NCBI RefSeq assembly: GCF_002251945.1
Contig: NZ_NDHW01000200.1
Location: 1 to 64,000, forward strand
Direction: 5' to 3'
Origin: Pseudanabaena sp. SR411
GTDB taxonomy: Bacteria > Cyanobacteriota > Cyanobacteriia > Pseudanabaenales > Pseudanabaenaceae
Length of the DNA: 64,000 nucleotides
Part shown: positions 49,558-58,851 of the stretch, piece by piece
Layout of the letters: every line of letters starts with the position of its first letter
How positions within the stretch are numbered: the stretch's first letter is position 1
Notes under the pieces: generated by a model
What the model saw: the letters and a program-made list of their open reading frames with translations, nothing else
Told to the model about the DNA's origin: nothing
Database searches by the model: none
Made by a program: the position numbers and the translations under genes

Positions 49558-49652
49558 TATAGCGTTTACCAAGTAAGAGAGGTACAAAGGTTTGTTTCCC
49601 CGCCTTCGGCGGGAAAACAAACCCGTACTTCACTAGACTGGTAAACGCTATA
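49558..49652. repeat. long nested inverted repeat
   Basis: Outer arms TATAGCGTTTACC / GGTAAACGCTATA enclose inner arms GGTTTGTTT / AAACAAACC and a tip CCCGCCTTCGGCGGG. The two levels are separated by unpaired bases, so the element is larger than the simple palindromes elsewhere. Confidence 0.8.
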
Positions 49653-49744
49653 GATATATCGTATATTGAGAATTGGAAGCTAGATTAAATATCTAGACTT
49701 CTAAACTTTATGTAATTACTACAAGGATTTAACTGTGATTACAA

Positions 49745-50578
49745 ATGCTAGTAACCGATCTGGCTCAAGCATCTCAATCTCAACGTGATTGGGATTGGAT
49801 TTGGAGAGAACATCCCAGTCTCGGACCTATCTATTTAAAGATATTCGTGGACAGAACATCTAGTGAACTAAAAGAGTGGTTTGCGAATATCATCACAACG
49901 AGATTACCTCAAGATAATTTCTATCCATGCTTGGACAACAATCAATATGCGATCGCTGATGATCTGCAAACTGAGCGTCAAGGGCGATTGTATCAGGTGT
50001 ATTGCCCTGACAAAGATTATGGCTATGTGGCTAAATCAGGGGATACCAGTACGGGATGGATACTTTTGTCTGATGGTCTGTTTTGCTTAGGGCGTAACTA
50101 CCACACACCCAATTTCGATCAGCAATCAATCGACGCTATGCTCTTGGCAGCAATTATGGCGGGAGAGTTAGGAGAGATTTCTTGGGATTTATTTGATGGT
50201 GATTATGTTTACTTTGAAGCTACGGGAGATGGATTAGAGTCCATGAGAAACTATCTTGACTCAAATTCTGACCCCGATCGCTTGCGGCAAGAATTCTCGC
50301 GGATGTTGTTTGTCAATGATGTCGATGCTTCGTCGGCAAACAATGCTCAGGAAGCCGCCGCACTCATTACCCATCATTTTCAAGTACCAATCACAAAATC
50401 TGAGGCGATCGCTAATTTGGAAGCTTGGCTTGGCACAACAGCGATTTCGCAACTGCCGCGTTATGTTACCGTCAAACTGCCTAGAAGACTTGGCAACACT
50501 TACAGTGAAGATCTCGACTATCCGCGTATTATTGCTGCGAATTCTCGTATTCTATGGCGATGGTCATTTAATGGATAA
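49745..50578 (+). CDS. hypothetical protein
   Basis: A 277-residue acidic soluble protein I do not recognise. It contains WDWIWREHPSLGPIYLKIFV near the start, an aromatic beta-rich centre (RLYQVYCPDKDYGYVAKSGD, then GWILLSDGLFCLGRNYH) and helical acidic segments (DAMLLAAIMAGELGEISWDL). No signal or membrane segment is seen. ATG 49745 has AAGGATT about 16 bases upstream. The gene stands between unrelated minus-strand genes. Confidence 0.65.
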   Translation: MLVTDLAQASQSQRDWDWIWREHPSLGPIYLKIFVDRTSSELKEWFANIITTRLPQDNFYPCLDNNQYAIADDLQTERQGRLYQVYCPDKDYGYVAKSGDTSTGWILLSDGLFCLGRNYHTPNFDQQSIDAMLLAAIMAGELGEISWDLFDGDYVYFEATGDGLESMRNYLDSNSDPDRLRQEFSRMLFVNDVDASSANNAQEAAALITHHFQVPITKSEAIANLEAWLGTTAISQLPRYVTVKLPRRLGNTYSEDLDYPRIIAANSRILWRWSFNG

Positions 50579-50612
50579 TGTTCCTCTACCAATCACTACC
50601 TGCGCCGCCACC

Positions 50613-50712
50613 ATCGCTACTACTGTGAGTTGTAATTTCTAGGCGATCGCATCAACAATCTATTTCCTAAAGGCGATCGCTATTACTGTGGGTCGTGATT
50701 TCTAAGCGATCG
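50613..50712. repeat. imperfect direct repeat (2 x 37 bases)
   Basis: Copies at 50613-50649 and 50676-50712 differ at 5 of 37 positions (both begin ATCGCTA and end GCGATCG), spaced 63 bases. They lie just past the stop codon of the preceding gene. Confidence 0.65.
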
Positions 50713-50740
50713 AAGAGGATTGAAATGTCTTCTTATGATT

Positions 50741-50799
50741 TTGCATACTATTTCATAGGCTTTCCACCTTATCAAAGAACCCTATGAAATAGTATGCAA
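50741..50799. repeat. inverted repeat with 19-base arms
   Basis: TTGCATACTATTTCATAGG and its exact complement enclose a 21-base AT-rich loop, downstream of the DUF2807 gene's 3' end. Confidence 0.85.
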
Positions 50800-50832
50800 G
50801 CAAATAAGCTTTCGCCTGTGCTGTTGTAAATT

Positions 50833-51513
50833 TCAAGTTCTTTTTTTGATTCCTCCCAGCCCTTTAACAGATTCTGTAACTTGAGGAGAACCAATATATT
50901 CGATCGCTCCTATACCTGATACAGATGCATCTAACTGCTCACTCACATTAACCACAGCACTCCCTACACCTTTATTGCGAACAGTAGCTTGCTTAGACTT
51001 CAACTCTTCACCATTAAAGCTACCCACACCAGAAAGATCGAGATCTAATACATCAACATTTCCTGCGATCGCCATACTACCCACACCATCAAGCGAAACC
51101 GATAACCTTTTGCCTTGAATATCTTTGACTTCAATACTACCAACCGCTTTAGTATCCAAATTCTCTAGATTCTTCACCTCTACAATAAACTCAATCGGTT
51201 TAGTGGGATCAATGCTTGAAGAGTTTACATTGTTGATATACAAGGTTTGATCAGATACGCGACTCTCTAGAATTGGCAAAATATTTTCATCAGCAATAAT
51301 TGTGAGAGATTCCTTACCTGTCTGCTGAATCTTGAGCTTGCCAACGGAATTAAAAGAGATAGTTGAAAATGTAGTTACTTCCCTAACTTCAGTTTTTAAA
51401 ACTCCAGATCCTCTAGTTCCATTCAAACTAAAAGTACAACCTGTGAATAGGCTTAAAGCCAATAAAAATAGGGTAAAGCGGTATATTAATTTATTCTTCA
51501 CTGAATTACTCAC
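50833..51513 (-). CDS. DUF2807 (head GIN domain) lipoprotein
   Basis: A 226-residue protein with a lipoprotein signal (hydrophobic LFLLALSLFTGC, Cys about residue 26). The rest is a DUF2807 / GIN-domain beta-helix: GSGVLKTEVREVTTFSTISF, VSLDGVGSMAIAGNVDVLDL, LSGVGSFNGEEL, ending VKGLGGIKKRT with repeated GVGS turns. Family members are exported proteins of unknown function, once proposed as autotransporter adhesin heads. It probably sits on a membrane facing the periplasm. A palindrome lies upstream. Confidence 0.85.
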   Translation of the reverse strand: MSNSVKNKLIYRFTLFLLALSLFTGCTFSLNGTRGSGVLKTEVREVTTFSTISFNSVGKLKIQQTGKESLTIIADENILPILESRVSDQTLYINNVNSSSIDPTKPIEFIVEVKNLENLDTKAVGSIEVKDIQGKRLSVSLDGVGSMAIAGNVDVLDLDLSGVGSFNGEELKSKQATVRNKGVGSAVVNVSEQLDASVSGIGAIEYIGSPQVTESVKGLGGIKKRT

Positions 51514-51537
51514 TTAGGGACTTACACAAAATAACTG

Positions 51538-51588
51538 AAACCCAAAAACATTGTGGCGGGCGTAGCCCGCCACAATGTTTTTGGGTTT
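51538..51588. repeat. palindromic hairpin element (AAACCC class)
   Basis: Perfect inverted repeat beginning AAACCCAAAAACATTGTGGC with a GCGGGCGTAGCCCGC tip, 24 bases upstream of the DUF2807 start. Confidence 0.88.
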
Positions 51589-51659
51589 TATATGGATCAT
51601 TTTTTCCTTGGAGTTCCCTTAGAGAATGATAAATTGATATGTTTCTAAGTAAGTCGTTG

Positions 51660-51752
51660 GAATTAATTGTAGGATGGGTTAGCGATCGCGTAACCCATCA
51701 TTGTGCGCTAATGGATGTGTTACTTCGCACTAGAGCATCCTACAATTAATTC
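51660..51752. repeat. long inverted repeat with HIP1 in the inner stem
   Basis: Outer arms GAATTAATTGTAGGAT / ATCCTACAATTAATTC enclose an inner palindrome (51673-51699) GATGGGTTA-GCGATCGCG-TAACCCATC. The unit resembles the widespread cyanobacterial repeat with GTTAGCG / CGTAAC cores. Confidence 0.8.
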
Positions 51753-51777
51753 TACTTAATTACCTGAATGAATTGAT

Positions 51778-53073
51778 CTATGCCGATTTATTTATGCTTG
51801 GCACTTTATAACTCCAAGGTTGCTCATGCATAATTGATCGCGCTAACACATGACGATAGAGTTCACTCAATTGAATCGTAACTCCAGTCCAACTAAATCG
51901 CTGATTGACATTTGCTGATGCTTGCTTCCGCATTTTTCTAACCCATAGATCATCAAAAAGAATCCGATGAATGCCGTTAGCAAAAGCTTCGATATCTTTT
52001 GGTTCGACTAAAAGTCCAGTTTCTTCAGGGATAATCGTGAATTTTAGACCGCCGACATTAGACGCAACTACAGGCACACCGCAAGCCATCGCCTCGATCG
52101 CTACTAGTCCAAAGGGTTCATAGTAACTAGGAATCACACAAACATCCGCCGCAGTATAGTAAAGCGGCAAAATATCATGCCCAATCCGACCAGCAAAGAG
52201 AGTGTAATCTGTTAAGCCTAAGTCATTGACGATATTTTCAATTCTTTTTCTTTCATCTCCATCAGGCATATTTGCCGAACTTCCACCAACAATGATCAAC
52301 TTGAGATTTTGGAGATCCTTTTCCTTTAGTAGCGCGAAAGCTCTTACCAAAGTCTCAATCCCCTTGCGTTCATCAAACCTACCCACATAAAGAATCACTT
52401 TTTCATGAGTACCTAATTTCAACTGTGTCCGCGCATGAGCCTTAGACGTTAACCGAAAGTTATCGGTATCAGTTCCGCAAGGAATTATTTCAATTTGCCC
52501 ACGAGTTGAAACAAGCGATCGCAAGGTTTCCTGTTCTTGAGGACTAGTTGCCACAACACAATTAGCTCTTTCTAAAATCTCTCGTTCAACCCTCAAACGA
52601 GTACTAGCAACTTGAGGGATCTCGACTAGAGATTGATATTTCACGGCTCCTAACGAGTGATAAGTATGTACCAATTGGATACCACTAGTTTTTTGCAACT
52701 CCAGTCCTGCCCAAGCCGATAGCCAATAATTAGTATGAATTAATGGATAATTCAAGCCTTGAGTCCGTTGAAAAGATTGGAATGAACTCACAAACTCTGG
52801 CATATGTTCAAACAATCTATCTCTAGGGATATATGTCTCTGCGCCTGCTTTGAGTCGGATTGTTCGACAATGGGGCGAATGCTGCACAATTACCGCATCA
52901 TCAGCATGGACTTTGCGGGTAAACATATCCACATGCCAACCTAGAGATGCAAGGGTTTCCCCCACATGACGCACATATACGTTTTGTCCACCTGCTTCTT
53001 CGCATCCAATATCCGCCGCAGGATCAGCATGATCAGAAATGAGTGCGATCGCCTGTCTATTTAAACTCAACAT
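51778..53073 (-). CDS. GT4 glycosyltransferase, sucrose-phosphate-synthase-like N-terminus
   Basis: A 431-residue GT-B glycosyltransferase. The N-terminal domain contains DIGCEEAGGQNVYVRHVGET, the GGQ-N-YV motif shared with sucrose-phosphate synthases and their relatives. The C-terminal domain has LYVGRFDERKGIETLVRAF and the E-x7-E site PSYYEPFGLVAIEAMACGVP. The acceptor is unknown. ATG 53073 has AAGGAGAAA just upstream; an in-frame extension to 53124 would run through the palindrome and is rejected. It is downstream of another GT4 gene on the same strand. Confidence 0.9.
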   Translation of the reverse strand: MLSLNRQAIALISDHADPAADIGCEEAGGQNVYVRHVGETLASLGWHVDMFTRKVHADDAVIVQHSPHCRTIRLKAGAETYIPRDRLFEHMPEFVSSFQSFQRTQGLNYPLIHTNYWLSAWAGLELQKTSGIQLVHTYHSLGAVKYQSLVEIPQVASTRLRVEREILERANCVVATSPQEQETLRSLVSTRGQIEIIPCGTDTDNFRLTSKAHARTQLKLGTHEKVILYVGRFDERKGIETLVRAFALLKEKDLQNLKLIIVGGSSANMPDGDERKRIENIVNDLGLTDYTLFAGRIGHDILPLYYTAADVCVIPSYYEPFGLVAIEAMACGVPVVASNVGGLKFTIIPEETGLLVEPKDIEAFANGIHRILFDDLWVRKMRKQASANVNQRFSWTGVTIQLSELYRHVLARSIMHEQPWSYKVPSINKSA

Positions 53074-53092
53074 AATATTTTTCTCCTTTTGG

Positions 53093-53133
53093 ATTAGAGA
53101 ATTGGGGGCGCTTCGCGCCCCCAATTCTCTAAT
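53093..53133. repeat. palindrome between two glycosyltransferase genes
   Basis: Perfect inverted repeat ATTAGAGAATTGGGGGCG and complement, CTTCG tip. It contains the stop codon of the upstream gene (53129-53131) and ends 20 bases before the next start. Confidence 0.9.
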
Positions 53134-54211
53134 AGGTTTGCATTACCAAATCTCGATTTTGTCCATTTCGGGAATATTTCTCTCCCAAAATCTTCTGATA
53201 GACAGCTTCATATCCGTCAGCCATCCGCTTTGCTGTGAAATTAATCAAGACATGCTCTCGACAGGTGTATCGATCCAACTTGGCAGCAGGTGCGATCGCG
53301 GCTATACATTCATCGACGTTTTGGCAGAGAAAGCCGCTTACTCCGTGAGCAATCACCTCAGGAGCTGAGCCTAAACTCATGGCAATGACAGGCGTACCTG
53401 TAACCATCGACTCAATCATCACTAGTCCGAATGGTTCTTTCCATGTAATCGGGAAGAGAGTTGCCACGGCTCCACCCATGAGAATGCTTTTCTGTTGATG
53501 ATTTGCTTCACCTAAAAATTCGATCTGTTTTCCATCAATATGAGGCCGGATTTTTTGATCAAAATATTCTAAATCGACGGGATTGGGATCGATTTTTCCT
53601 GCCATCTTAAGATGCCATCCAGAACGTTGAGCAATTTCAATCGCTAAATGTGCGCCCTTCTCAGGCGACATTCGTCCCAAAAAAGCCAGATACGGTGGAT
53701 GTTCTGGCTGAGGATAAAAGTTATAAGTATTAGGAGCAATACCGTTATAAACTGTGGATACATAGTTTAAGCCTAGACTCGTATCCCTCTGTGAGTTGGA
53801 AATACTAATGAATGGTTGATTTCGCACATGGCTAAATAGTTTCTCATTGTCAGGTGTAAAAATGCCGTGGAGAGTATGAACTGTAGGCGTTTTTACTAAG
53901 TTAGTATAGGGTAATGCTACGCAACCAACATGGGAATGAATTATGTCAAATTGAGCAGCATTTTCATACACACGACTCATATTTAACATGTCATAGATGT
54001 TAGGATCTTTAACGCTACTATCCAATCGTAATGCTCGAGGATGCACTGATTCTAATTTGGCTGAGGTCGTAGAATCACCTGAAGCAAATAGAGTGACATC
54101 ATGACCACGCTTAACTAATTCCTCTGTGAGCAAACTTACTACGAGTTCAGTGCCGCCATAAGCGGGGGGAGGAACCTGTTCCCATAGTGGTGCAACTTGG
54201 GCAATTCTCAT
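53129..54211 (-). CDS. GT4 glycosyltransferase
   Basis: A 360-residue GT-B glycosyltransferase. The N-terminus MRIAQVAPLWEQVPPPAYGG with TELVVSLLTEELVKRGHDVT, the central FLGRMSPEKGAHLAIEIA, and the donor-site motif WKEPFGLVMIESMVTGTP are diagnostic. Similar proteins act in sugar-nucleotide-dependent synthesis of glycans or glycolipids; the specific product cannot be read. It forms a probable two-gene operon with the downstream GT4 gene. Confidence 0.9.
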   Translation of the reverse strand: MRIAQVAPLWEQVPPPAYGGTELVVSLLTEELVKRGHDVTLFASGDSTTSAKLESVHPRALRLDSSVKDPNIYDMLNMSRVYENAAQFDIIHSHVGCVALPYTNLVKTPTVHTLHGIFTPDNEKLFSHVRNQPFISISNSQRDTSLGLNYVSTVYNGIAPNTYNFYPQPEHPPYLAFLGRMSPEKGAHLAIEIAQRSGWHLKMAGKIDPNPVDLEYFDQKIRPHIDGKQIEFLGEANHQQKSILMGGAVATLFPITWKEPFGLVMIESMVTGTPVIAMSLGSAPEVIAHGVSGFLCQNVDECIAAIAPAAKLDRYTCREHVLINFTAKRMADGYEAVYQKILGEKYSRNGQNRDLVMQTY

Positions 54212-54669
54212 TATGAATCTCCTGCTCTATAACTTTTATTACAGGCGATACGACTGTTTCTAAAGGTTGTTATCTTACTTAAAATGACTATAACTGAGCT
54301 ATGTGTGAGATCGTGTATATCTATAATTTAGAATTATATGAGTTGTATATAAATGTATTAAAACTTTATAGATTACCTATAGCTGTCGTCGCTTGTGTTA
54401 GAAGAAGAGAATCCTGAAGGGTTATGTCATAGGGAATACCTAGGGTGGCGATCGGCGAGAAAAATCGCAAGATTTTGGCGTTTAAGTGGAGCTTCTAAAA
54501 CAGTTGCCAATTACAATACCATTTCCTGACTATGTTTTGCGCGTCCTGATTCTAGAAAACTTAGGATTGCTATATATTTCCTAGTGTTTATACAGTCTGG
54601 TTATGCGATAATGATACCCAATTAAAATTCTGCTTAAACTTTTCTAGAAATACTAAGAGCTAACTAGAG
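54212..54669. other. 458-base divergent intergenic region
   Basis: The region separates the minus-strand GT4 gene from the plus-strand DUF4157 gene and must hold both promoters. It is AT-rich with no palindrome of the common type, which is unusual for this window. I find no further gene; a possible extended -10 (TGCGATAAT, about 54603-54611) lies 60 bases before the DUF4157 ATG. Confidence 0.45.
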
Positions 54670-56658
54670 ATGGGACATACTAACGACAGATCCACAAAAG
54701 CTTCATCCTTAGTAAAGCCTACATCTCTAAATCTGCAACCTAGACCTTTTGCTCCATTAGAGTCTGATGAGAAAGAAGAGACGGTTTCACGCAAGTCAGG
54801 ATATTCTGAAAATTTCCTAGAAAAAATAATTAATACGCCAAAACCAGAATTAGCAACAACAGTTCAAAGAAAATCTGGAAATCCATTGAAGGCGATCGCT
54901 GCTGAGAGAAATATTGCAGCCTTACAAAATCAGTCAATTCAAAGGCAAGAATCTATAGAAGAAGAGAAAAGTGAAGAGGAACAGGAAGATGCAAAAGAGT
55001 TCACCATGAATCCTGAACCTCCACCAGTTCAGCGAAAGTCTGAGAATCGATTGAGGGCAAAGGCTGCCGAGAGAATAGCGATCCAAGCAAAGCTTGCCAT
55101 TGGCGAGCCAAATGACAAGTATGAACAGGAGGCTGATGCTACTGCGGCTAGGGTAGTTCAACAAATTAATTCATCAACTAATGCATCAACTACTTCACAA
55201 AATCAGCCAATTCAGCGACAAGAGATGGAAGAAGATGAAGAGTTGCAAATGAAGCCTTTAGTACAAAGACGTGAAAACCTTGGAGGCGGGGAAGCATCAA
55301 CGGATTTAGAATCCTCAATTCAAAGTGCGCGAGGCAGTGGTCAATCGCTAGATGCAAATCTGCAACAGGCGATGGGACAGGCGATGGGCGCAGACTTTAG
55401 TGGCGTAAAGGTACATACAGATTCGCAGTCTGACCAATTAAATAAATCGATTCAAGCAAAAGCTTTTACGACAGGGCAGGATGTGTTCTTTCGTCAGGGG
55501 GCTTATGAACCAAGTAGTCGAGGTGGGCAGGAGTTGATTGCCCATGAGTTGACTCATGTGGTGCAACAAAATGGGGGGGCTGTGCAGCGATCAGATATTT
55601 TGCAGAAAAAAGCAAGTAAGCTAGTTTCTGTTGCGGAGAGAGTAGCTAACGGAGTTGTTCAACGAGCTATTAATCCTAAATCAGTTCAAGAGAGACAAGC
55701 ATTCCTTGACACTTATTCTATGGCTGCAACTTTAGTGAATGGGATAGATGTCAATGGCACAGAAACTCAAGTTTTAGATCAGTTAGTTCAAAACTATATA
55801 AATCGGAGTGGCTTTGCTTATGATATGACACCTACATCGCCCACAGAATTTCTTAACGGAAAAAAATTTGGTGACTGTAGCACTCTTTCCAAAAGTTTTG
55901 TAATTATTGCAAAAGAATATTTTGGTATTAGCGGCATTGATACTAGTAGCAAAGGCTCTTTTGGAGTTGCTGGCGGTGGTTTAGTATTAGATGTCAATGG
56001 TGCAACGGGAAACGTGAATGATGGAGTGAATGATGGTGCTCATTGGGCTTTCACTTCTCACACTTGGGTTGTTGGACCAGATCGCGATCGTGACATACTT
56101 TTCCGAGGTGCGACTGTCAATCCTAGTGTTTGGATTGATGCAGGTAGTGAAGGGGAAGAAGATGGAATCCCCTACAGGGAATTTGCTGGGCTTGGTGGTG
56201 GAAGAGTTTATACCTACAGGAATGTAACATCAACACTAGGCAATAGATACACAATTGATTTGCAGACAGCAAAAGGGGCTGTTGAAGAAGATAAACAAGA
56301 AATGTTAAAATTATATAACCCTAACAAAAAGAAGAAAGGTTGTTTTATTACAACTGCCTGTGTTGAAGCAAAAGGGCTACCTGATGATTGTGAAGAGCTA
56401 ACTGTTTTAAGACAATTCCGAGATGACTATATGAGTTCTGTTGAGAATGGCTCGGAAATGATTGATGAGTATTATGCGATCGCGCCAGAAATCGTTACTC
56501 GTATTAGTGCGCTACCTAATGGAGAACTAATTTTTGTCAGCCTTTATGACAAAGTTGCCAAGTCGGTACATTTGGTTAAAGCTGGTCAAAACGAGGAAGC
56601 AATGCAGAACTACATTTCAATCGTGCGTGAACTCAAAAAGCAATATCTTGAGACTTAA
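54670..56658 (+). CDS. DUF4157 protein with transglutaminase-like core and CFI-box tail; candidate CIS cargo
   Basis: A 662-residue protein. Residues 1-200 are low-complexity and acidic with repeated VQRKS/IQRQE blocks. DUF4157 follows (about 215-310) with the zinc-type motif HELTH (292-296, HExxH) and the typical LQQAMGQAMGADFSGVKVHT. Residues 330-540 look like a papain/transglutaminase-type domain: Cys403 in FGDCSTLSKS, His464 in SHTWVVG and Asp490 in WIDAG could be a catalytic triad. The C-terminus has a CFI-box motif (GCFITTACVEAKGLPDDCEE, about 557). DUF4157 marks many eCIS-associated toxins, so this is a likely injected effector. No signal peptide. No immunity gene is evident. Confidence 0.8.
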   Translation: MGHTNDRSTKASSLVKPTSLNLQPRPFAPLESDEKEETVSRKSGYSENFLEKIINTPKPELATTVQRKSGNPLKAIAAERNIAALQNQSIQRQESIEEEKSEEEQEDAKEFTMNPEPPPVQRKSENRLRAKAAERIAIQAKLAIGEPNDKYEQEADATAARVVQQINSSTNASTTSQNQPIQRQEMEEDEELQMKPLVQRRENLGGGEASTDLESSIQSARGSGQSLDANLQQAMGQAMGADFSGVKVHTDSQSDQLNKSIQAKAFTTGQDVFFRQGAYEPSSRGGQELIAHELTHVVQQNGGAVQRSDILQKKASKLVSVAERVANGVVQRAINPKSVQERQAFLDTYSMAATLVNGIDVNGTETQVLDQLVQNYINRSGFAYDMTPTSPTEFLNGKKFGDCSTLSKSFVIIAKEYFGISGIDTSSKGSFGVAGGGLVLDVNGATGNVNDGVNDGAHWAFTSHTWVVGPDRDRDILFRGATVNPSVWIDAGSEGEEDGIPYREFAGLGGGRVYTYRNVTSTLGNRYTIDLQTAKGAVEEDKQEMLKLYNPNKKKKGCFITTACVEAKGLPDDCEELTVLRQFRDDYMSSVENGSEMIDEYYAIAPEIVTRISALPNGELIFVSLYDKVAKSVHLVKAGQNEEAMQNYISIVRELKKQYLET

Positions 56659-57428
56659 TCTAAGGGCTTTTGTCCGCAGACAATAAAGCCAGTAAGGGAT
56701 GAGAAAAATTCTCCTTTCTGGGCACTCTCCGCAAGGTCGATCAGCCATTCCAAAGCGATGGAATTAGAAATCATACCTCGATTTACTGCGGAGAGAATTT
56801 GAGATTTGAGGTGAAAAGCTTGATTAGCTAAAGAAAAATCTGTTATCACACAGGTTACAGGAACAATCTTTAAAACTTGTAATCCTGCTTGTTTGAATAA
56901 GCTGGACAATCGACGACCCATAATGGCACTTTGATCAAACTCAAAGACTGATGTATCTATCGAAGGACCAGATGGATAGATTGCTAACGTTGCCCAGTCG
57001 GGTTCTCCTAAAACCACGCGCCCTCCGGGACGAACCACACGAGTCATTTCCTGTAAAGCTTTAAGAGGCTGATCCAACAGGTGAAGTAACCGCTCTGCTC
57101 GACATCCATCAAAACTATGATCGGCAAAGTTAAGCTTTTCAGCGTCGCCTTGGTCAAACTTGATTGGTAATGATGCGTTTTTCGTTCGCTTTTGCGCCTC
57201 CTCAATCATGGCTATGTCAACATCTATACCCACAACCTGACCTTTGAGTCCAACTCGCTCTGCTAAGGCTCTAACGTCTTCCCCTGTTGCACAACCTACC
57301 TCTAATATTTTTTGACGTGCCTTTATATTCAATAACTCATAGGAAATTTTCTTGTAGGCTTGAATTTCTGGCAAACTTCGGAGAATATCTAGGTACTCAA
57401 TCGAAATGATAGAAGCGTCAGTATTCAT
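56655..57428 (-). CDS. class I SAM-dependent methyltransferase
   Basis: A 257-residue methyltransferase. Motif I is ILEVGCATGEDVRALAERVG, followed by VVGIDVDIAMIEEA, the FDQGDAEKLNFADHSFDGCR motif and LHLLDQPLKALQEMTRVVRP. The type resembles UbiE/COQ5-like methyltransferases of small molecules; the substrate is unknown. ATG 57428 is preferred; TTG 57440 is an alternative with AAGGAA between them. Its 3' end overlaps the DUF4157 gene by 4 bases, convergently. Confidence 0.85.
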   Translation of the reverse strand: MNTDASIISIEYLDILRSLPEIQAYKKISYELLNIKARQKILEVGCATGEDVRALAERVGLKGQVVGIDVDIAMIEEAQKRTKNASLPIKFDQGDAEKLNFADHSFDGCRAERLLHLLDQPLKALQEMTRVVRPGGRVVLGEPDWATLAIYPSGPSIDTSVFEFDQSAIMGRRLSSLFKQAGLQVLKIVPVTCVITDFSLANQAFHLKSQILSAVNRGMISNSIALEWLIDLAESAQKGEFFSSLTGFIVCGQKPLD

Positions 57429-57568
57429 AAATTCCTTCAAAATTTAGTTAAATATTAGGCTCTATAGGTGTTTCAGGGAAGCCAAACATGATAAATAGCC
57501 AAAGCTTTGCATGATAGGTATTTCAAAGCTCGAATAGCTAGCGAGATTGCCTTAGTCTCATTTCTCGT

Positions 57569-57671
57569 AGTCCACTGAAGTGGACTTGAGCTTTTAGCCA
57601 AGAACTTGATTTATTGGATAAAAGCTCAAGTCCTAATTTCTTACGTAAGACACGTTACGCTTTCGCTAACG
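57569..57671. repeat. cluster of inverted repeats upstream of methyltransferase
   Basis: AGTCCACTG/AAGTGGACT (57569-57586), a longer pair GGACTTGAGCTTTTA / TAAAAGCTCAAGTCC (57582-57633) and CGTTACGCTTTCGCTAACG (57653-57671). These are common cyanobacterial dispersed repeats, different from the long palindromes elsewhere. Confidence 0.7.
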
Positions 57672-57706
57672 CGCCCTACAAATATGCTTCTAGATTCCAG
57701 ATAGAA

Positions 57707-58690
57707 TTAGTGGACAAACGCAGGCATCACTTCCGCAGCAGTCATTAACCCATAAATACCGCGTTGATGGAACTGCTTCCCTGCCTTGAGATAGCCAAAC
57801 GCTGGCCCGCAGACATTCGCCGCCATGCTGGTTTCATCGCCAAGCGTGAAAGTATGCGTCGAGATCTTGCCATCAAAGGTGCGACCTGTCAGCTTCATAT
57901 TGGTACTGAGAGGCTTCTTCGGATTGCGCGTATCAACTACGCCGCCAACGGTGACCCGATCACGATCGCAAATACCCACACGCTCTAACATAATGTCATC
58001 GGCATGTTCCATATTTTCCAGAGAGATTAAGCCATTGGTCTTTTCGAGCAATGCTTCCACTTCTGCATCGGTCATTGCTTGAGCCATATCGACGGTATAA
58101 CCCGACATATGGGCGATATCTTCGCGGATGGTAGCGCGATAGGCGTTCCAGTTGGCAATACCGACCCCGAAGGTAATCTCGACCTTGTGGACTTCGGCAA
58201 AGCTCTGGGCGGCGATCGCGGCGGCGGCTGTTAATAATCCGGGGGTTGCGCCACAACCAGACATATAGGTAATGCCTGCGGCTTTTAGTTCTGGGGCAAG
58301 GGCAATCATTTGCTCAACGGCGCTAGTGCGTTTGATTGCGTCAACTAGCACACCCTGCCAACCTGAAGCGATGAATTGCTTAGCCACGCTTGCCATGAAG
58401 GTATTGGGCAGATTCGGCAATGCGAGGAAATAACCATCGACATCCTTGGCGGTAGCGATCGCCTCAGCAATGCTGTCTTGTGTGAGAATTCCCGATCCTT
58501 CGAGATAGCCCAGTGAGCCTTGTTTTTGATAAGCGGCGATCGCTTTGTTAGCATCTAGCCCCTGTGGGTCATAGGCAAAGCCTTCTTTGTCGGCAGCTAC
58601 GACTAGCTGCATTTCTTGCTTAGCGCTAAGCAATTTCGCCGCTGCTTGCCCTAATCCACCAAATCCTAAAATTCCAACTTTTAATGTCAT
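57707..58690 (-). CDS. saccharopine-dehydrogenase-like NAD(P)-binding protein
   Basis: A 327-residue protein with an N-terminal Rossmann fold ([20 protein letters not shown]) and a catalytic-like domain ([20 protein letters not shown], then [20 protein letters not shown]). Cyanobacterial homologues are annotated as saccharopine-dehydrogenase-like oxidoreductases; the real substrate is unknown, since the lysine pathway through saccharopine is not expected here. GC content is above its neighbours, which suggests high expression or conserved housekeeping status. Confidence 0.82.
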   Translation of the reverse strand: MTLKVGILGFGGLGQAAAKLLSAKQEMQLVVAADKEGFAYDPQGLDANKAIAAYQKQGSLGYLEGSGILTQDSIAEAIATAKDVDGYFLALPNLPNTFMASVAKQFIASGWQGVLVDAIKRTSAVEQMIALAPELKAAGITYMSGCGATPGLLTAAAAIAAQSFAEVHKVEITFGVGIANWNAYRATIREDIAHMSGYTVDMAQAMTDAEVEALLEKTNGLISLENMEHADDIMLERVGICDRDRVTVGGVVDTRNPKKPLSTNMKLTGRTFDGKISTHTFTLGDETSMAANVCGPAFGYLKAGKQFHQRGIYGLMTAAEVMPAFVH

Positions 58691-58851
58691 TAATTTAAAC
58701 TTCGTTTATCGAGGTAGTTTTTAACTATGATGCGATCCTCTAATTTGCCATATTTTCGGACTCAGTGGCACATGGAATTAATGGTTTTGAGGTAAAGTTT
58801 TGGAGGAGGAGGTATAATTAGATTTAATAAAATTTAAGTGAGAAATAGTCT

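Noticed and set aside
53074-53124. Longer start for the second GT4 gene
   Set aside because: It would begin in the palindrome, while the chosen ATG has an AAGGAG just upstream.
54440-54510. Short open stretch VAIGEKNRKILAFKWSF before the DUF4157 gene
   Set aside because: Only 17 codons with no ribosome-binding site; treated as chance.
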